Shown here one piece after another: positions 44,528 to 56,255 of a stretch of DNA of 64,000 bases (the stretch's first letter is position 1; each line of letters opens with the position of its first letter). The notes beneath the pieces were generated by a model. The model was not told where the DNA came from. It made no database searches and saw only the letters and a list, made by a program, of their open reading frames with translations. This DNA is from Cryptomeria japonica (taxonomy: Eukaryota; Streptophyta; Pinopsida; Cupressales; Cupressaceae), in the NCBI RefSeq assembly GCF_030272615.1, contig NC_081407.1:137460897-137524896 (forward strand), written 5' to 3'. The translations under genes and the position numbers were made by a program.

Positions 44528-45374
44528 AGCTCAAGCTCTTCATTTGTAAAGGTTAATATAGAATAGAATATTTAAGAGTCAATAGTGAATAGTTGATAGA
44601 TGTTAGTTAGCAAGCAATTAGAATAGATTAGGAGGAGGAGGAATTGTTGTTAAGACTTGTGAATGGAGATACTCTTTTCATTGAAGTTATGGTGAAGTGT
44701 GTTATTTCAACAAGTCCCATGGTTTCTACTTCTTATTTACTTTCATGTTGATGTTGATTAAATTGAATGGAGGAATTTGTTGAATGCATTGATATGGAAT
44801 CCATTTAGTACATACCACTAGCCTCTTACTGATTGTAAGTGTGTCTTGCGTGATCAACTGAATTTGTATGAGCTTAACTTCAATTGTTATACATTAATTG
44901 TTTATGCGTTAACTTGAATGGTAATCATTGTTTCATGATAATGATTTGAACATCTCTGAATTGCACCTTAAAAGATTGCACTGAGCTTGTGTCAAACCAT
45001 TCGGTTTGATGGTGAGACTTTGCCCAGTAGAATTCCATCGAATCATTCACTCTTCTATTACATTCCTAGGAGTAGCATAGTCTTCCAAAGCCCTTCTCTT
45101 TTGCCCTTTTTTTTCATTCTCCAAGCAAATAGATAGAATCTAAGTTTCAGCAATTCAAGCATTCATGTATAATGTAAGACCCCTTGAAGAAGCAGCAATC
45201 ACAATGACCAACTGTGCTTATCCACACGTCATGACCCGACATATTAGGAACCTTGGAGTTCTCTCAAGTGATCCTTGTGCGAATCTTCAACACTTGAGAG
45301 ACTTTGATCAAGAGAGGATAAGATACTTTTGGGTATTTTATTGTGTTAGATTGTGTCTAAAAAACACATCAACA

Positions 45375-45598
45375 GTATCATCAGTATTTCAAAAAATCCA
45401 GTTCTGCACTCTCGAACTAAACATATTCCAATTAAGTATCATTTTTTGTGAGAACAAGTTACTAATCAGGTTGTTAAGTTGGAATATGTGTCTACCAAAG
45501 AACAAGTTGTTGATGTGTTTACCAAGCCACTACCAAAAGAGACATCTGAGTTTCTCAGGCAGAAGTTGGAAGTGATTTCACTCCAACACTGATTCCCA
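45375..45598 (+). pseudogene. Copia RNase H C-terminal end, continuation after unit D
   Basis: The frame gives ISISKNPVLHSRTKHIPIKY, then a stop, then KLEYVSTKEQVVDVFTKPLP, the conserved C-terminus of copia pol. It belongs to the RT at 38946-39828. About 100 residues that should lie between (the RNase H catalytic part) are missing, so the element carried a deletion at or beside the unit D insertion point. Confidence 0.88.
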
Positions 45599-45925
45599 TA
45601 ATGGACTCAGGGGGAGTTCTTCATGATTCATTTCATGCCCCGAATCAAGTGTATTGTTTGGTTAATTTTATTTCAGTCATTGATGTCAAAGGGCGAGTAG
45701 CATGACAGGGGGGGCATCTTGGTTCAACAAGCTTTTCGATTCAGATTTGTTCAATTTGGGTTGCCATCAATGACAAAGGGGAGTTTACTAAATGTTTTGT
45801 CATTGATGTCACAATTGTGGTGATTATTTGATTGTGTAAGCTATCATATGCCACCTCATAAGATTAACTTGGTGGTTGCATACTAGTTCGAAGATTTTTG
45901 CCAGATATGTTTTTGGAAGAAATAT
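45599..45925 (+). other. 3' noncoding DNA of the copia element
   Basis: A purine tract, CATGACAGGGGGGGCATC (near 45698-45715), could be the polypurine tract. The solo LTR begins 200 bp later, so it may not belong to the same element. Confidence 0.45.
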
Positions 45926-48348
45926 TGTTGGCATTGTGTTGTCATTGATGTCAACCGGTATGGAATGACTACCGGTATGAGAGATGTATGTGCAACACTA
46001 TCAAGGAGGAGTACAGGTTGAGATATCTTTGATATCACCCTGTGTTGCAAAACACCGGTAAGGTAAGGAAGATGACCTCGAGAGTCACCGGTACACAAGT
46101 TAGTGCCTGACTTGTGTGGATGAGTTGGGAAGGTGATCGGTACCGGTAAGGAAAGGATGTCAACTGGTAAGTGATGTGTTGAAATGGAAAAGTCACATCA
46201 ACCAAGTGAGTGGTTGTTAGCCGGCAAAGCTCATGACCGGTGTACAAGCTGGAGGGCCAAGGTGCTTGAGCTGTTGTTTGTGATGAAGAGGCAGAATGTT
46301 ACCTAAATCACATCAACACAGCAGGAGAAGAATGACCAAATCACAGGTATCCTATGAAGTTGCAGAACAGCAAGACTCCCACCGGATGAAGATGCAATCA
46401 TGATGAGAAGCAATGACTAACAGTGAATGTGCTCACACCGGATCACATGTGCCTGCTTGAAGATATGTTGCACAAACAGGGAAGCCACATGAGTACATTG
46501 CAGAAAGCTAATGATTAGGTGTCACTCCACCAAAATGCCTCAAGTGCATGAAATCAAGGACATGCACTAGACTGACTGAGAAGGCATGCTAAGATGCCAG
46601 TACAGAAGAAGAAGTGATGGGTTTTTCAACTTGACAAACCGAGTGAGATATGGTCCGAGTTGTTCAAGTAGAAGGCAAAGCTGAGCAGATGCAAACAGAG
46701 AAATGTGGCCTAACTGAAGATGGAGTCTGGTGAAGGTTGATGACATAGTGTCATCAAGAGTGCTTACCAGTATGGAAGTCCACCGGTAATATGGACAAGG
46801 TGCAGATGCAGATGTCTTCCCACCTTGTGGGAATGTGCATGCTTTGGATAGACATGTCTGGCAACCGATTAAGGGGTTCCACCGGTAGTTCAACTAAGTG
46901 CAGACATGAGGTGTTAACCGGTAGAATGTGAGATACCGACAGGGTTAGAAAACCGGCAGAGAAGAAGAGCCGGTAGAAGTGCTTGGTCGGTGACCCTATC
47001 TGAACAGACATGAAGAGGCAAGCTAGCAGATGGTCGACATGGACGCCACATGGAGTCAAGGTGGCAAACCTGCATTTGGATGAAGATGGAATGTATACCG
47101 ACGGGGTAGTTGTAGAGTTGGTCGACATTGATGGAAGATCCCACAATTCACGGGACGTGTTGCAGAGGTTTGCGGATCGAGATCTGGAGGACAACTACGA
47201 GCCAGCTAAGAGTGATTGAGAAGATCGAGGCGGTTGAAGGAAACAACAAGACCGATCTTGGTGTTTGACCAAGAGATCAGTCAATAAGGAAAAAGCAGAA
47301 CGCCAGAGATAGAAGGTGCGATAATGGCGGAGGTGTACTGTTGGCTGTCAGGAAGATGAGATCGTGGAAGATCTGATTAGATTTGGTTTGCCTCGAGGAT
47401 GATGAGAAAACCCTAACAGCACATGATTTTGAATTGGCTTTTGGCGGGAAAACCTGGCTATAAATATGCAGGCCAAAGACATTGTTAAGGGCTATTGAAT
47501 GAAAGAAGAGGGTGCTGTTGCGAAGTGATTGAGTGTTACTTCTGCATGTAAGAGCAAATCAGCCAAGTGCTCAACAAGTATTTGAGAAGAGAGTGAGAGT
47601 GAGGGAGAATCAGATTGACGTGTTCAACCGGTAGCAGTGCAGAACCGGTAGTGTCCATACCGGCAGAGCAAAAGAAAAGGAAGCTGCAGAGAAGGCAAAC
47701 AGAAAACCAGCAAAGAGTTGTGCCGATGAAGAGCAGAGTAAGGTGAAGATCCAGTAGAGAAGAAGAAGAGGAGAGGTGTACCGGTAGAGTTTACCGGCAG
47801 TTAAGCAGCAGATGAGAGCAGCAGAAGAGTGAGTCGGTGTAGCAAAGAAGGTATCTCACCGGCAGAGTAAGGTATATGAAATGGTTACAAGATTCACTTG
47901 TAGCAAGACAACTACTTTTGTAATTGAAGTTATCATTGTGATCACTGAGTTGTAGCTCGGTGTAGGGGTTGTAGCTCCTTTGGGTTGTAGCCCATAAACA
48001 AGTTAGGGGTTGGTGCTCCTTGGGTTGGTGCCCTAAATCAAGGGTTGTAGTTCCTTGGGTTGGTGCCCTAAACATTGTAACAGAGTTTCATTGTGAGGCT
48101 GGATTGGAGCAGTAGACTCCAGCAGCATTGCTCACCGAGGTTTTTCCCATCTTGGGTTTTCCTCGTACATGCTACTGTTATGTGATGGCCCTTTGTGTGT
48201 GATTGCTTTTGTATTTCTGTCTCCTCACCAACCGGTAAGTTTGCATTGTGTTAGATGCCATAACCGGTATGCTCACATAGGATAGCTAAAGGGAAAAGTT
48301 TGAGAACCACTGATTCACCCCCCTCTCAGTGGTGCATTGTGTCTAACA
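45926..48348 (+). repeat. Copia-type solo LTR, 2.4 kb, rich in CCGG
   Basis: It starts TGTTGGCATTGTG and ends GTGTCTAACA, with flanks AATAT and AATAC (four of five). The 3' end has the GGTTTTTCCC, TGGGTTTTCC, GATTCACCCCCC pattern of copia LTR tails. More than twenty ACCGGT, ACCGGC or ACCGGA sites are scattered over it. A tandem repeat with GGGTTGTAGCTCC and GGGTTGGTGCCC lies at about 47950-48075. It has no pol DNA directly attached. Open frames on the minus strand between 46567 and 47194 are LTR shadows. Confidence 0.7.
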
Positions 48349-49745
48349 AATACATGGTAACTACTTACTTCAGGCTATGTAGATTTTATGATCACTACAA
48401 CTGACAAATTCGTTTTATGAGTTTGTTGATCAAATCAGCACTTCATGTTTTTGGGCCAACTAAGCATATCGAATTGTTCTCTCTAAAAATGCACAGGTCA
48501 TGAAGGTTTTTGCAGTATTAAAAATTGTTTCATTTTTTTTGGCACACAACAAGGATTTTAAAAAAAACGCACAAGGCAAGCTATTGGTTGATTTATTTTT
48601 GTCTAGAAGCTCCTAGCCAACACGTATTACAGCTGCTGATTGTGTTTTGCATTTCTTTCGAGAAATCGAAAGGATATGTGTATCGCATGTTTGTAACACA
48701 TAACCTTGAAATGCTCGCGACGATGCTAGAAATGTCAGTTTCTACATTTTTCTTTATTTTCCGGGTGTAGACGTCTTTATGTGGTGATGTCCATTAAAGG
48801 CAAAAACGTGTGTGGATATTTTCGAGTGTATGGTAAAAAATACCAAAAACCGTCTTCTTTGAAAACGTTTCCTATGCCTGTTGAGGCGTTAGTTGAACGA
48901 TGGGTTTTATTTTGCAATAATTCGTTCTATCTCTACTAGCAGATTGCTAAGATGTGACAGTAACTTTTATCATTGAGAATTTCTAGACTGTTGCGTAGAA
49001 CGTCTAAAAATATTAGACGATGTTCAAAAAAAGTGTGCAGCTTACATAATGTGCTCTCTCTGTGTCTTTTAAAAAAGTGTGACGCATCTATCGCTTTGTG
49101 TGTTGTGAAGGGTCGAAGAAGTTTTTGAGTGTGCAGTGTGAATCGTCTATCGCACTTTGTTGTATATTGACTTCATTGGGTTGGTCACAGGGAAAGGAAA
49201 GGTAGTAGTAACAGAGCCTTAGAGGAAGAATTTATATAAAGAATTTTTTGAGCTGGAAATACATTTTTAGTGAAGATGCCTAATGTCAATGCTTTTAATG
49301 TTGAAGGCAAAAGTTGAAGATTGTGATGGGGGTCTGTGTTTATTGTTATTTACTGCAATTTTTCAGAGTGATGTAGTTCTTAGTTCAAGTATACAAAGGA
49401 GTTTCATTAATGATAAAAGTGTGTTGAATGAATGATCATGTAATGAGTTTTCTTTTAAGAGTTTTACTTACAGCTGAGTAAAACCAGTGAGCTTACATTG
49501 TTGCTCATAATGAGAGTTGGAGCTCTCTATTCTATTGTTATGTAATCTGGGTTGGTGCCCTTAAAGATAAAGGAGATCTGATTATTACGTGGTTTTTTAC
49601 CTGAAAAAGTTTTCCATGGGAAATCTTGTGTCATTGTTTTCAGCCTTTCTTGTTTGTTTCTTGTTTGAGTTGCCTATTTCCTTTATTGTTTAAAAAAAAG
49701 GATTGAAATACTTATTCACCCCCTCCCCCTCTTAGTATTTCCTAT
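48349..49745 (+). repeat. Probable second copia-type LTR tail
   Basis: The segment has TTGGTGCCCTTAAAG, GTTTTCCATGGG and ends ATTCACCCCCTCCCCCTC, matching the ends of the LTR at 45926-48348 only in pattern. A start could not be placed. The first kilobase shows no recognised feature. Confidence 0.4.
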
Positions 49746-51034
49746 AATTTCTTCAAAATGGAGAATGTGATCATAATCAAAAATAGAAGATGAGGATGAA
49801 AAATGAAGGAGGAATCACAAAGCAATTCTAAAGGGTGTTAACAAAACACACAGAATGCTACAGGAGTTTGCAAAATCAGGACTGAACAGTCCAAATTGAC
49901 AGAAAATCAATTTGTTTGTAAAACAATTGCTTTATTGTAAAATGACTACTTGTGGACCCCATCTAATGTAATTCAAAAAGGGGGACACAAGTCAGTTATT
50001 TCCCAACTATCATGATCCATCTTTTTGTGCCTTGATCCCAGTGAAGTCTTGTCTTCTAGCAAAATTGATTGAAAACAGTTGCAGGTAGCTGAAGAGGTAG
50101 TTGGAGGTGGTTGAAATCGTTAACCAAAAAGTTGTCAAAGCTTCTAGAGGGCAGATCAGAGCTATTGGATGGATTGGATCCTGTCCACTAATTCAAAATG
50201 TAAAATCTATAAAAGGCCAGTGCCTCTCTCTTTGTAAAGGGTTAGAATTATTAGAGTTAGACAACTAGCAAGTTAGAAGTAGTTGTAATTAGGAGTAGAA
50301 GTAGAATAGAATAGGACGGCCAAATAGAAATTGTTGTAATGGCAATTAGAACAAGTGAATGATGCATCAAAGCATGGTGTTTCGTTAGGTGTCCTAACTT
50401 GTTTGCATGGTTTCTCTTCATCTAGTTAGTTAATGTTCAGTGATTTTAATGGTGAAATGTGAGGGTATTTGATGTGATTTGAGGTTCATACCATTGGAGG
50501 CTTGCTGACTGTAGGTCCCCGTGCACGGTTAGTCTGAACCCAATATTGTTCTTAGTTCAACTATGGGTGTTTGTCTCAAGATGCGCCAGAATTGGGTGTC
50601 CAAATGATATCCATAGTTTGAAAATCCTTTATTCCCTTGGAGTTTGCACTATTCCTGTGGAGTTGTGAGTATATCTCTAGCTAAGCAAGAACTAGTTTAT
50701 TTAAAGTCGATCTAGCTGCAACATCAAACGTTGCTATCATTGTACTTAAGATTCCTAAACCCTACTCATTTTGTTATTTATTTCCCTAGTTGGAGAATCA
50801 AGGCATCACCAGATGCAAACCAGCTTGTAACAATCGTAAGTCCCCTTGTGTTTACTACCAAAACACATCAAACTGCTAAGTTATCCTGAGCAATCAAGAC
50901 CTGATAGTTGGAACCTTGAGGTTATCCCCTTTGATCATTTGAACAGCATTAGAGATTTCCTTATTCAAGAGAGGATGGGATACTCAGCATTCTATTCTGT
51001 GTTGACCGAAGAGCGTAATTTTCCCACGTCAACA
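49746..51034 (+). mobile_element. Giant unit J, 3' part (plus strand)
   Basis: CTATAAAAGG (50207-50216) followed by TTTGTAAAGGGTTAGAA is the second TATA box and start region seen in units B to E. The last 200 bp (GTAAGTCCCC ... TCAAGAGAGGATGGGATAC ... GTCAACA at 51034) match the unit 3' end. The telo-box palindrome is absent. The 5' terminus was not found, so the left border is approximate. It is followed by GAAAC and then unit E. Confidence 0.6.
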
Positions 51035-51762
51035 GAAACCTTATATGCTAAACAATGAGATCAAATAAGATAAACCCCAAGGTTTCTTTAGTTAGGCCTT
51101 GACTTTGCAAATAGATAGTCTTAGTGTATATGATGTAATATGTTGGCATCACAAAGGGACTTACGGTTATGAATTGTAGCTGGAACTTCCTCCTACACTT
51201 ACTCAAACTCAAACAAATATCAAAAGGGAAATGGTTTAGAGAAACCAAATTAACACCTAAGGACAATGATGATAATGAATAATGCTTGATAGACAAATTC
51301 AACCAAGCTTTGCTTCATCATGTTAACAACTACACAAAACTGATGCAATCTCCAAAGGTAGTGAATGATTTTCATATCATAAACATTCATCCAAATACCC
51401 AATACTGGCGCAATCCAAATGAATATCCATAATCAAACTTAGCAATAATAATTAGGCTCAAGCTAACTTTACACTGTAGCTTACAATCAGTAAACCACAA
51501 AAAGTATGAACCAAGGAATTTATCATATATCATCACATTAAACTATTAAGATCAATCAACTTTAACTAAACTTAAAGAAGTAGAAACCATGCAGCATGTT
51601 GAAATAGCACACAAAATCTATCATATCTTCGAAGAATGTAGTATGTTTATTCCATCAAGCCTTGGCAACAATCTCTATCTTCCCTTCTACTCTACTTCTA
51701 AGACTAACTATTCTATTATCAACTATTAACTATTAACCCTTACAAATGAAAAGGCAAAGCCT

Positions 51763-51849
51763 TTTATAGAGATCCCAATTACAATTCAAGGCCCAGATTG
51801 ATTTGAAATCAATGGCCAAAATTTAACAATAAAACCCTAATTAGGGTTA
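51763..51849 (-). promoter_or_regulatory. Second promoter of unit E: telo-box palindrome and TATA box
   Basis: AAACCCTAATTAGGGTTA (51832-51849) lies 62 bp upstream of CTATAAAAG (51761-51769). TGGGCC, the site II motif, is present between them on the minus strand. Confidence 0.65.
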
Positions 51850-51959
51850 GTTACAACTAACTCCTCTTTGACCAAAGGGAAAATTACATTTACTTGAATG
51901 CACATCCTTCTAGGACCAATAGGAAATGAGTTGTAACCTCTTTCCTTCTTTAACTAAGT

Positions 51960-52880
51960 TCAATGAATATGGACATGTTAATTTTGATTGGTGGATGAAG
52001 GTGGGTCAGTGCCACCTTAGCTACTTGCACGCCATGTAGACTTTATACCTTATCACAAGCAATATCTCTTGATACTCAACATCATCATGTGACTTTTGAC
52101 TAATTGTGATGGTCCATATTCCCAAATTGCATCATCTTCTAACTTTAATTTACTCTTCTAAAACTATCTACTTGAGAGATACATTCCTTGCTATTCATCT
52201 TCTTCTTCTCTCGCCTTCATGATGTCAATGCTTGATCTTTATGTGTGATCGTTGCAAGTGTATCCTCCATGCACATTTGTTACTTGAGCATGTTGTCCTT
52301 GATCGGGATTACTTCCTTGTTGTACTGACCTTGATCTTGGATTTCTAGTGGAAATTCAATATTGTTGTAGCGTCTTCCACGTACAATGTTAAGATGTCTT
52401 TCATATCTTAGTTCTTGATCTTGCATTCGCATTGTTGCCTTCTTCATCTTTCATTCACCATCTACCATTACTTGTACATGCGGATCTTATCTTCTTCATT
52501 GCATTGTAGAGTCCTTTCATCCATTGAGCTATAATGTTAGATCCTTCATCAGGTTGTAGAGTCATCCTTTGACTTGAGCATTCTTGTTGTTGAGGTTGTA
52601 ATGTCAAAGTTGTGAAGTCCATCTTGGAGTAGCCCTTCCTCCATCTTCATTGTCATCTTCCTGGCTTGATACCTTTTTTCCCCATCCTTTTCAATATCAC
52701 CTAAAAAGGAAAAAAAATATAATGAATCGTGATTATAAACAAACCTGAATTAATCAAATTGCAAGAAAATTGATAATTTAAGAAAGATCATGATAATCAT
52801 AGAAAGCTTTTACTCCCTCTTTCATGTCGTTAACACCTCATATTGTAATCCTAAGCAGGCTTGTTATTTCTTCACCATTT
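51960..52880. other. Interior of unit E without recognised gene
   Basis: The region corresponds by position to the long gene of units B and C but shows no similar protein. One block is shared with unit D. Confidence 0.45.
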
Positions 52881-52889
52881 TGTGCACTT

Positions 52890-53510
52890 CGACATTTCTA
52901 AGGAATCATGTATGATTTTGGAAGTACCCCATGCCTATGTATAAAATTGGGAACACCGTGTGCATATGTAAGAAATCGAGATTTTGTCATTCACATGTAT
53001 AGATTCCGACTTTCACCTTGCTATGTAGAAACTCGGAGCTGTAACACCCTCATGTAAGAAATCAAAGATTTAGCCTCTTCATGTAAGAAATTAAGGATTT
53101 CATATGCTCATGTAAAAAATAGTAAATTCGGCATCTTTATGTAAGAAATCGGGTTTCAAGATGTCTCACACATTGATTATTTGAACATTAAACTTGGTCA
53201 TTTATTTGACTTGTTTTGAAAATTTTAACCCTTTAGTTCAATGAATTCTTGGAAAATATAAGGCATTTCATAAGAATTTTGTGATTTTAGGCCAATCATA
53301 CATGAAATCAGGATTATAGGCATGCCATGTAAGAAATCGGGATTTCCCTACCTCCATGCATAAAATCGGAGTTCCATACCTGCTTGCACAAAATTGGGGT
53401 TTGCAAACTATCATGTAATATATTAGAATTTCCCTACCTCCATGTAAGATTTTGGGGATTTAGCCTCTTCATGTAATCACTTGCGGATTTACCATCATGT
53501 TGTGCAATAC
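52890..53510 (-). repeat. About 40-bp tandem array, CATGTAAGAAATCGGGATTT type
   Basis: About fifteen imperfect copies containing CATGTAAGAAATC, a G-rich step and GATTT occur, with spacers of about 20 bp. It lies downstream of the first TATA box of unit E. Confidence 0.8.
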
Positions 53511-53653
53511 AATTTGGAGTTTGCATGAGATCTTGTTTTGCATCTATCTGCCCTTGAATTCGCCTTTGCTCTTAATCAAGTCTGCTCTGCTCCTTTAGTT
53601 TATTTGACTTGGACTCAAATGATTAATAGAATGATTGCCTCTCACCTTCTACT

Positions 53654-53953
53654 TATAGGAGGTTCTCCAAACTTGAAAGGAAGTCGCCCCCCTTACATTA
53701 AACATATTTTGCATTATATTTCACTTCTAATCTCAAGTCAGCCAGCTTGCATTCTTTTTCCATTTCAAAACTTTGAAACTTTAAATCATTTTAATGCCAT
53801 AAGGTCGTCCAGCTTAATGCATTTGAGCGCTTGGATTAGATTGTCTTGTGCACACATTTTGAGGGACTCATATCAGAGTCGGCCATCTTCCATGACAGTT
53901 TCTTGCATTTGAAATTGTTTTCTTGGAGGGAAAATTTTGTTTTCAAGGTCGGC
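53654..53953 (-). promoter_or_regulatory. First promoter region of unit E
   Basis: GTCGGC occurs at 53878-53883 and 53948-53953 with a variant at 53803. A CTATAAG box lies at about 53653-53659, more than 200 bp downstream on the minus strand, a looser arrangement than in units A to D. Confidence 0.35.
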
Positions 53954-54249
53954 CCTCTTCATTGAGGCTCTTTTGTCTTTCTTGAACAGGTATATATGTA
54001 AGTTTGAGCGCCTAATTTTCAAACAAACTCACCACATTACATTTAATCATTAATCTGCTCGACCATTCATATCTGATTCACATATCTGTCTGATTTTGAT
54101 CTAATTCGCACCTAAAATGAGATTTTATTCTTACCCTTATAGCATTTAACATGTTTGATTTTAGCCCTCCCCCAACTAGGCCAACCTAGTTTATTGCTAT
54201 TGATTTTGCTTTACCCTTATAGGGCCAACCTTGTTGGATCACATGTTTT

Positions 54250-54560
54250 GCTCAAAGCATGGCTGGCAAACATTCACCTAGTGCATGCACAAAAGGCCTA
54301 GGGCAGAAATTGATAGTGCTCATGTATAGATAACCAAGGTTGGATTTTAGCTATGCTCTTGCATTGAAAAGGTCGTTGTTTAGAAGTATACATGCATTGA
54401 GAAGGGCAGAAATTGCAAGTGCTCATGTATTGATTGAAGGTCGGGTTTTAGAGGAACTCATGTATTTAGGGAGGGTGGAATTTGACAAACCTTATGCATT
54501 GAAGGTTCAAGGGCGGGATTTAGCATAAGTCATGCATTGAAAAGGGCGGAGTTTAGTGAT
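54250..54560 (-). repeat. About 50-bp tandem array, CATGCATTGAAAAGGGCGGA type
   Basis: Six to seven imperfect copies containing CATGCATTGA or CATGTATTGA followed by AGGGCRGAATTT lie where units A to D carry the hairpin array. The motif has no clear hairpin. Confidence 0.75.
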
Positions 54561-55096
54561 GTTCATGCATAAAACAAACAAATTTTCACTTGCCCTTGTA
54601 TTCTTCATTTCACCTTTGGCAGAATTTCTCATCACTCATGCATAAATCACCCTATACAAGGCAGAAATTCACCCTTGTTGACACCTAAACAGTCATATCT
54701 CTTGACTTAGGGGCCTCAATTCATCCTTGCACTAACCATTTTTGCAACTTTCCTCAAACATCATATAATCTTGACCACTTTCACCCTTTTGACAATTTTT
54801 GCATTTTGACAACATTATAAAGCAATTTTCGCAAGAAATACAATTTCAAGTTTTGTTTGCTTTGATGCTTGCAATTCCAACAAAATTGCAAGCAATCTTG
54901 AATTTTGACCTCTACACAAGACTTATTTTCGCAATGTCAATCCTCAATCAATCATCAAAATCAAACCCTCTTGTCCCCTCTAGGCAATAAACTTTGAAAC
55001 TATTGCCAAGCTAGCTAAACAAAACAAAAACACTAAGCTAGCGAGCGAAAAAGTGGGGGTCCCCATTTGCAATGGGGCGATGTGAACGTCACAACA

Positions 55097-56050
55097 CTAC
55101 TAACTTCACATCCTAACACTATGTTGACATTTCCTCATTATCAAGCTAATTCCACTTTTCGTTTAACACCACTAATTAATTAAATAATTTGTATTATTTA
55201 GTTAATTAGGTAATGCTGATCCATTTAATCGAAAATAAATAATTTCATTTTCACTTATTCTCCACAAATAAGAAAATTTTAATCATCCACTCATATTCCA
55301 TCATAACTCTATGATTCCCTCCCATTTTTAGTACATGGACAGCAAATTGGTCAAAATAAATAACTAAAAACAACTAATTACCCTCACTCATTTTAAAGCC
55401 CAGTAAAGATCCATCATAACTCCCTCTTGACTATTCTTAGTCAACAAAGATTCTCCACTCTTCTCAATTGATCCCAATTGTTTATTCAAAAACAAATTTT
55501 CACCATTCACATGCTCAACCAAATATCTATAAGTTCAACCCAATCCTTCATCAAAAGATCGATGATCTTCAAAGCTTGACGAGTACATGCTGCAGAGATT
55601 TTGTATGATTCTTTGAGCAGCCACATCAAAACCAGATACGTACAATTAAGGAGATATCTCACTCGATAAGTGAAGATGAGATTGTTTTGATTTGGATCTT
55701 CTTTAAGCTATATCTATGGTTATGTTTGATTTAGAATAGTGGTTTTAATATTGTTTTGAATTTTGCACATATAACTACGAATATGTAATTGACAAATATA
55801 TTTCAAGGGAGAGGGTCAAAATAGAACCCTTACTATTTAATCAAAAAGAAAAAGCATGGATAGCTAGAATGCCACTTGAATGCTGTGGGATATAATCTAA
55901 GCCTCACTTCTTTATAAGGAAGCATTCAAGGCTAATTCCAAGGTGAACCTAGCATTCTTTCAATGGATTTAAAGGTTCTGACCTGATCCTGATACATGGA
56001 ATGAACTTATTGAACATTTGGCATTGTACAAGAAGGACAAGAGATTCTTT
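55097..56050. other. Intron DNA with no recognised feature
   Basis: It is AT-rich with no coding domain or array. Its first bases CTACT are the right flank of unit E. Confidence 0.4.
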
Positions 56051-56054
56051 TCTT

Positions 56055-56255
56055 ATGTATATGTATATGAATATGTATATGTATATGAATATGAATATGT
56101 ATATGTATATTTATAATGTATACATGTGTGTGTGTGTGTGTGTGTGTATATGTATGTGTATGTGTGTGTGTGTGTATATATGTGTGCATGTATGTATATA
56201 TATGTGTGTGTGTGTATATATATAGGTGTGTGTGTGTGTGTGTGTGTGTGCAGTT
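56055..56255. repeat. Compound microsatellite
   Basis: (TATATG)n and (GAATATGTATAT)n pass into several (GT)n runs, the longest near 56127-56146 and 56226-56250, separated by TATATA blocks. Open frames on both strands here are by-products. Confidence 0.95.

Larger units (their letters stand above)
39829..45374 (+). mobile_element. Giant unit D (plus strand), 5.5 kb, no protein gene
   Basis: It starts TGTTGTGACG at 39829, has the terminal hairpin CCCATTGCAAATGGG (39853-39867), and ends ACACATCAACA at 45374, length 5,546 bp. The flanking five bases are ATATC and GTATC, four of five alike. Order: terminal hairpin, a 1-kb G-poor tract, three TGGGCC repeats, a hairpin array, GCCGAC sites and TATA box, an internal region of 650 bp without the long gene, telo-box palindrome, second TATA box, 3' terminus. 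It splits a copia element between RT and RNase H. Confidence 0.88.
51035..55096 (-). mobile_element. Giant unit E (minus strand), truncated at its 3' end
   Basis: It starts TGTTGTGACG at 55096 with the hairpin CCCCATTTGCAATGGGG (55061-55077). Downstream are two tandem arrays, GTCGGC sites, a possible TATA box, an interior without the long gene, the telo-box palindrome, a second TATA box, and 3' sequence that stops at unit J, whose terminus lies at 51034. The interior keeps a block, ATGTTGAGTATCAAGAGATA, also found in unit D near 44180. The right flank is CTACT. Confidence 0.75.

Noticed and set aside
46567-47194. Minus-strand open frames of up to 146 residues inside the copia LTR
   Set aside because: They have no recognised domain and sit in LTR sequence rich in CCGG; no start or splice support.
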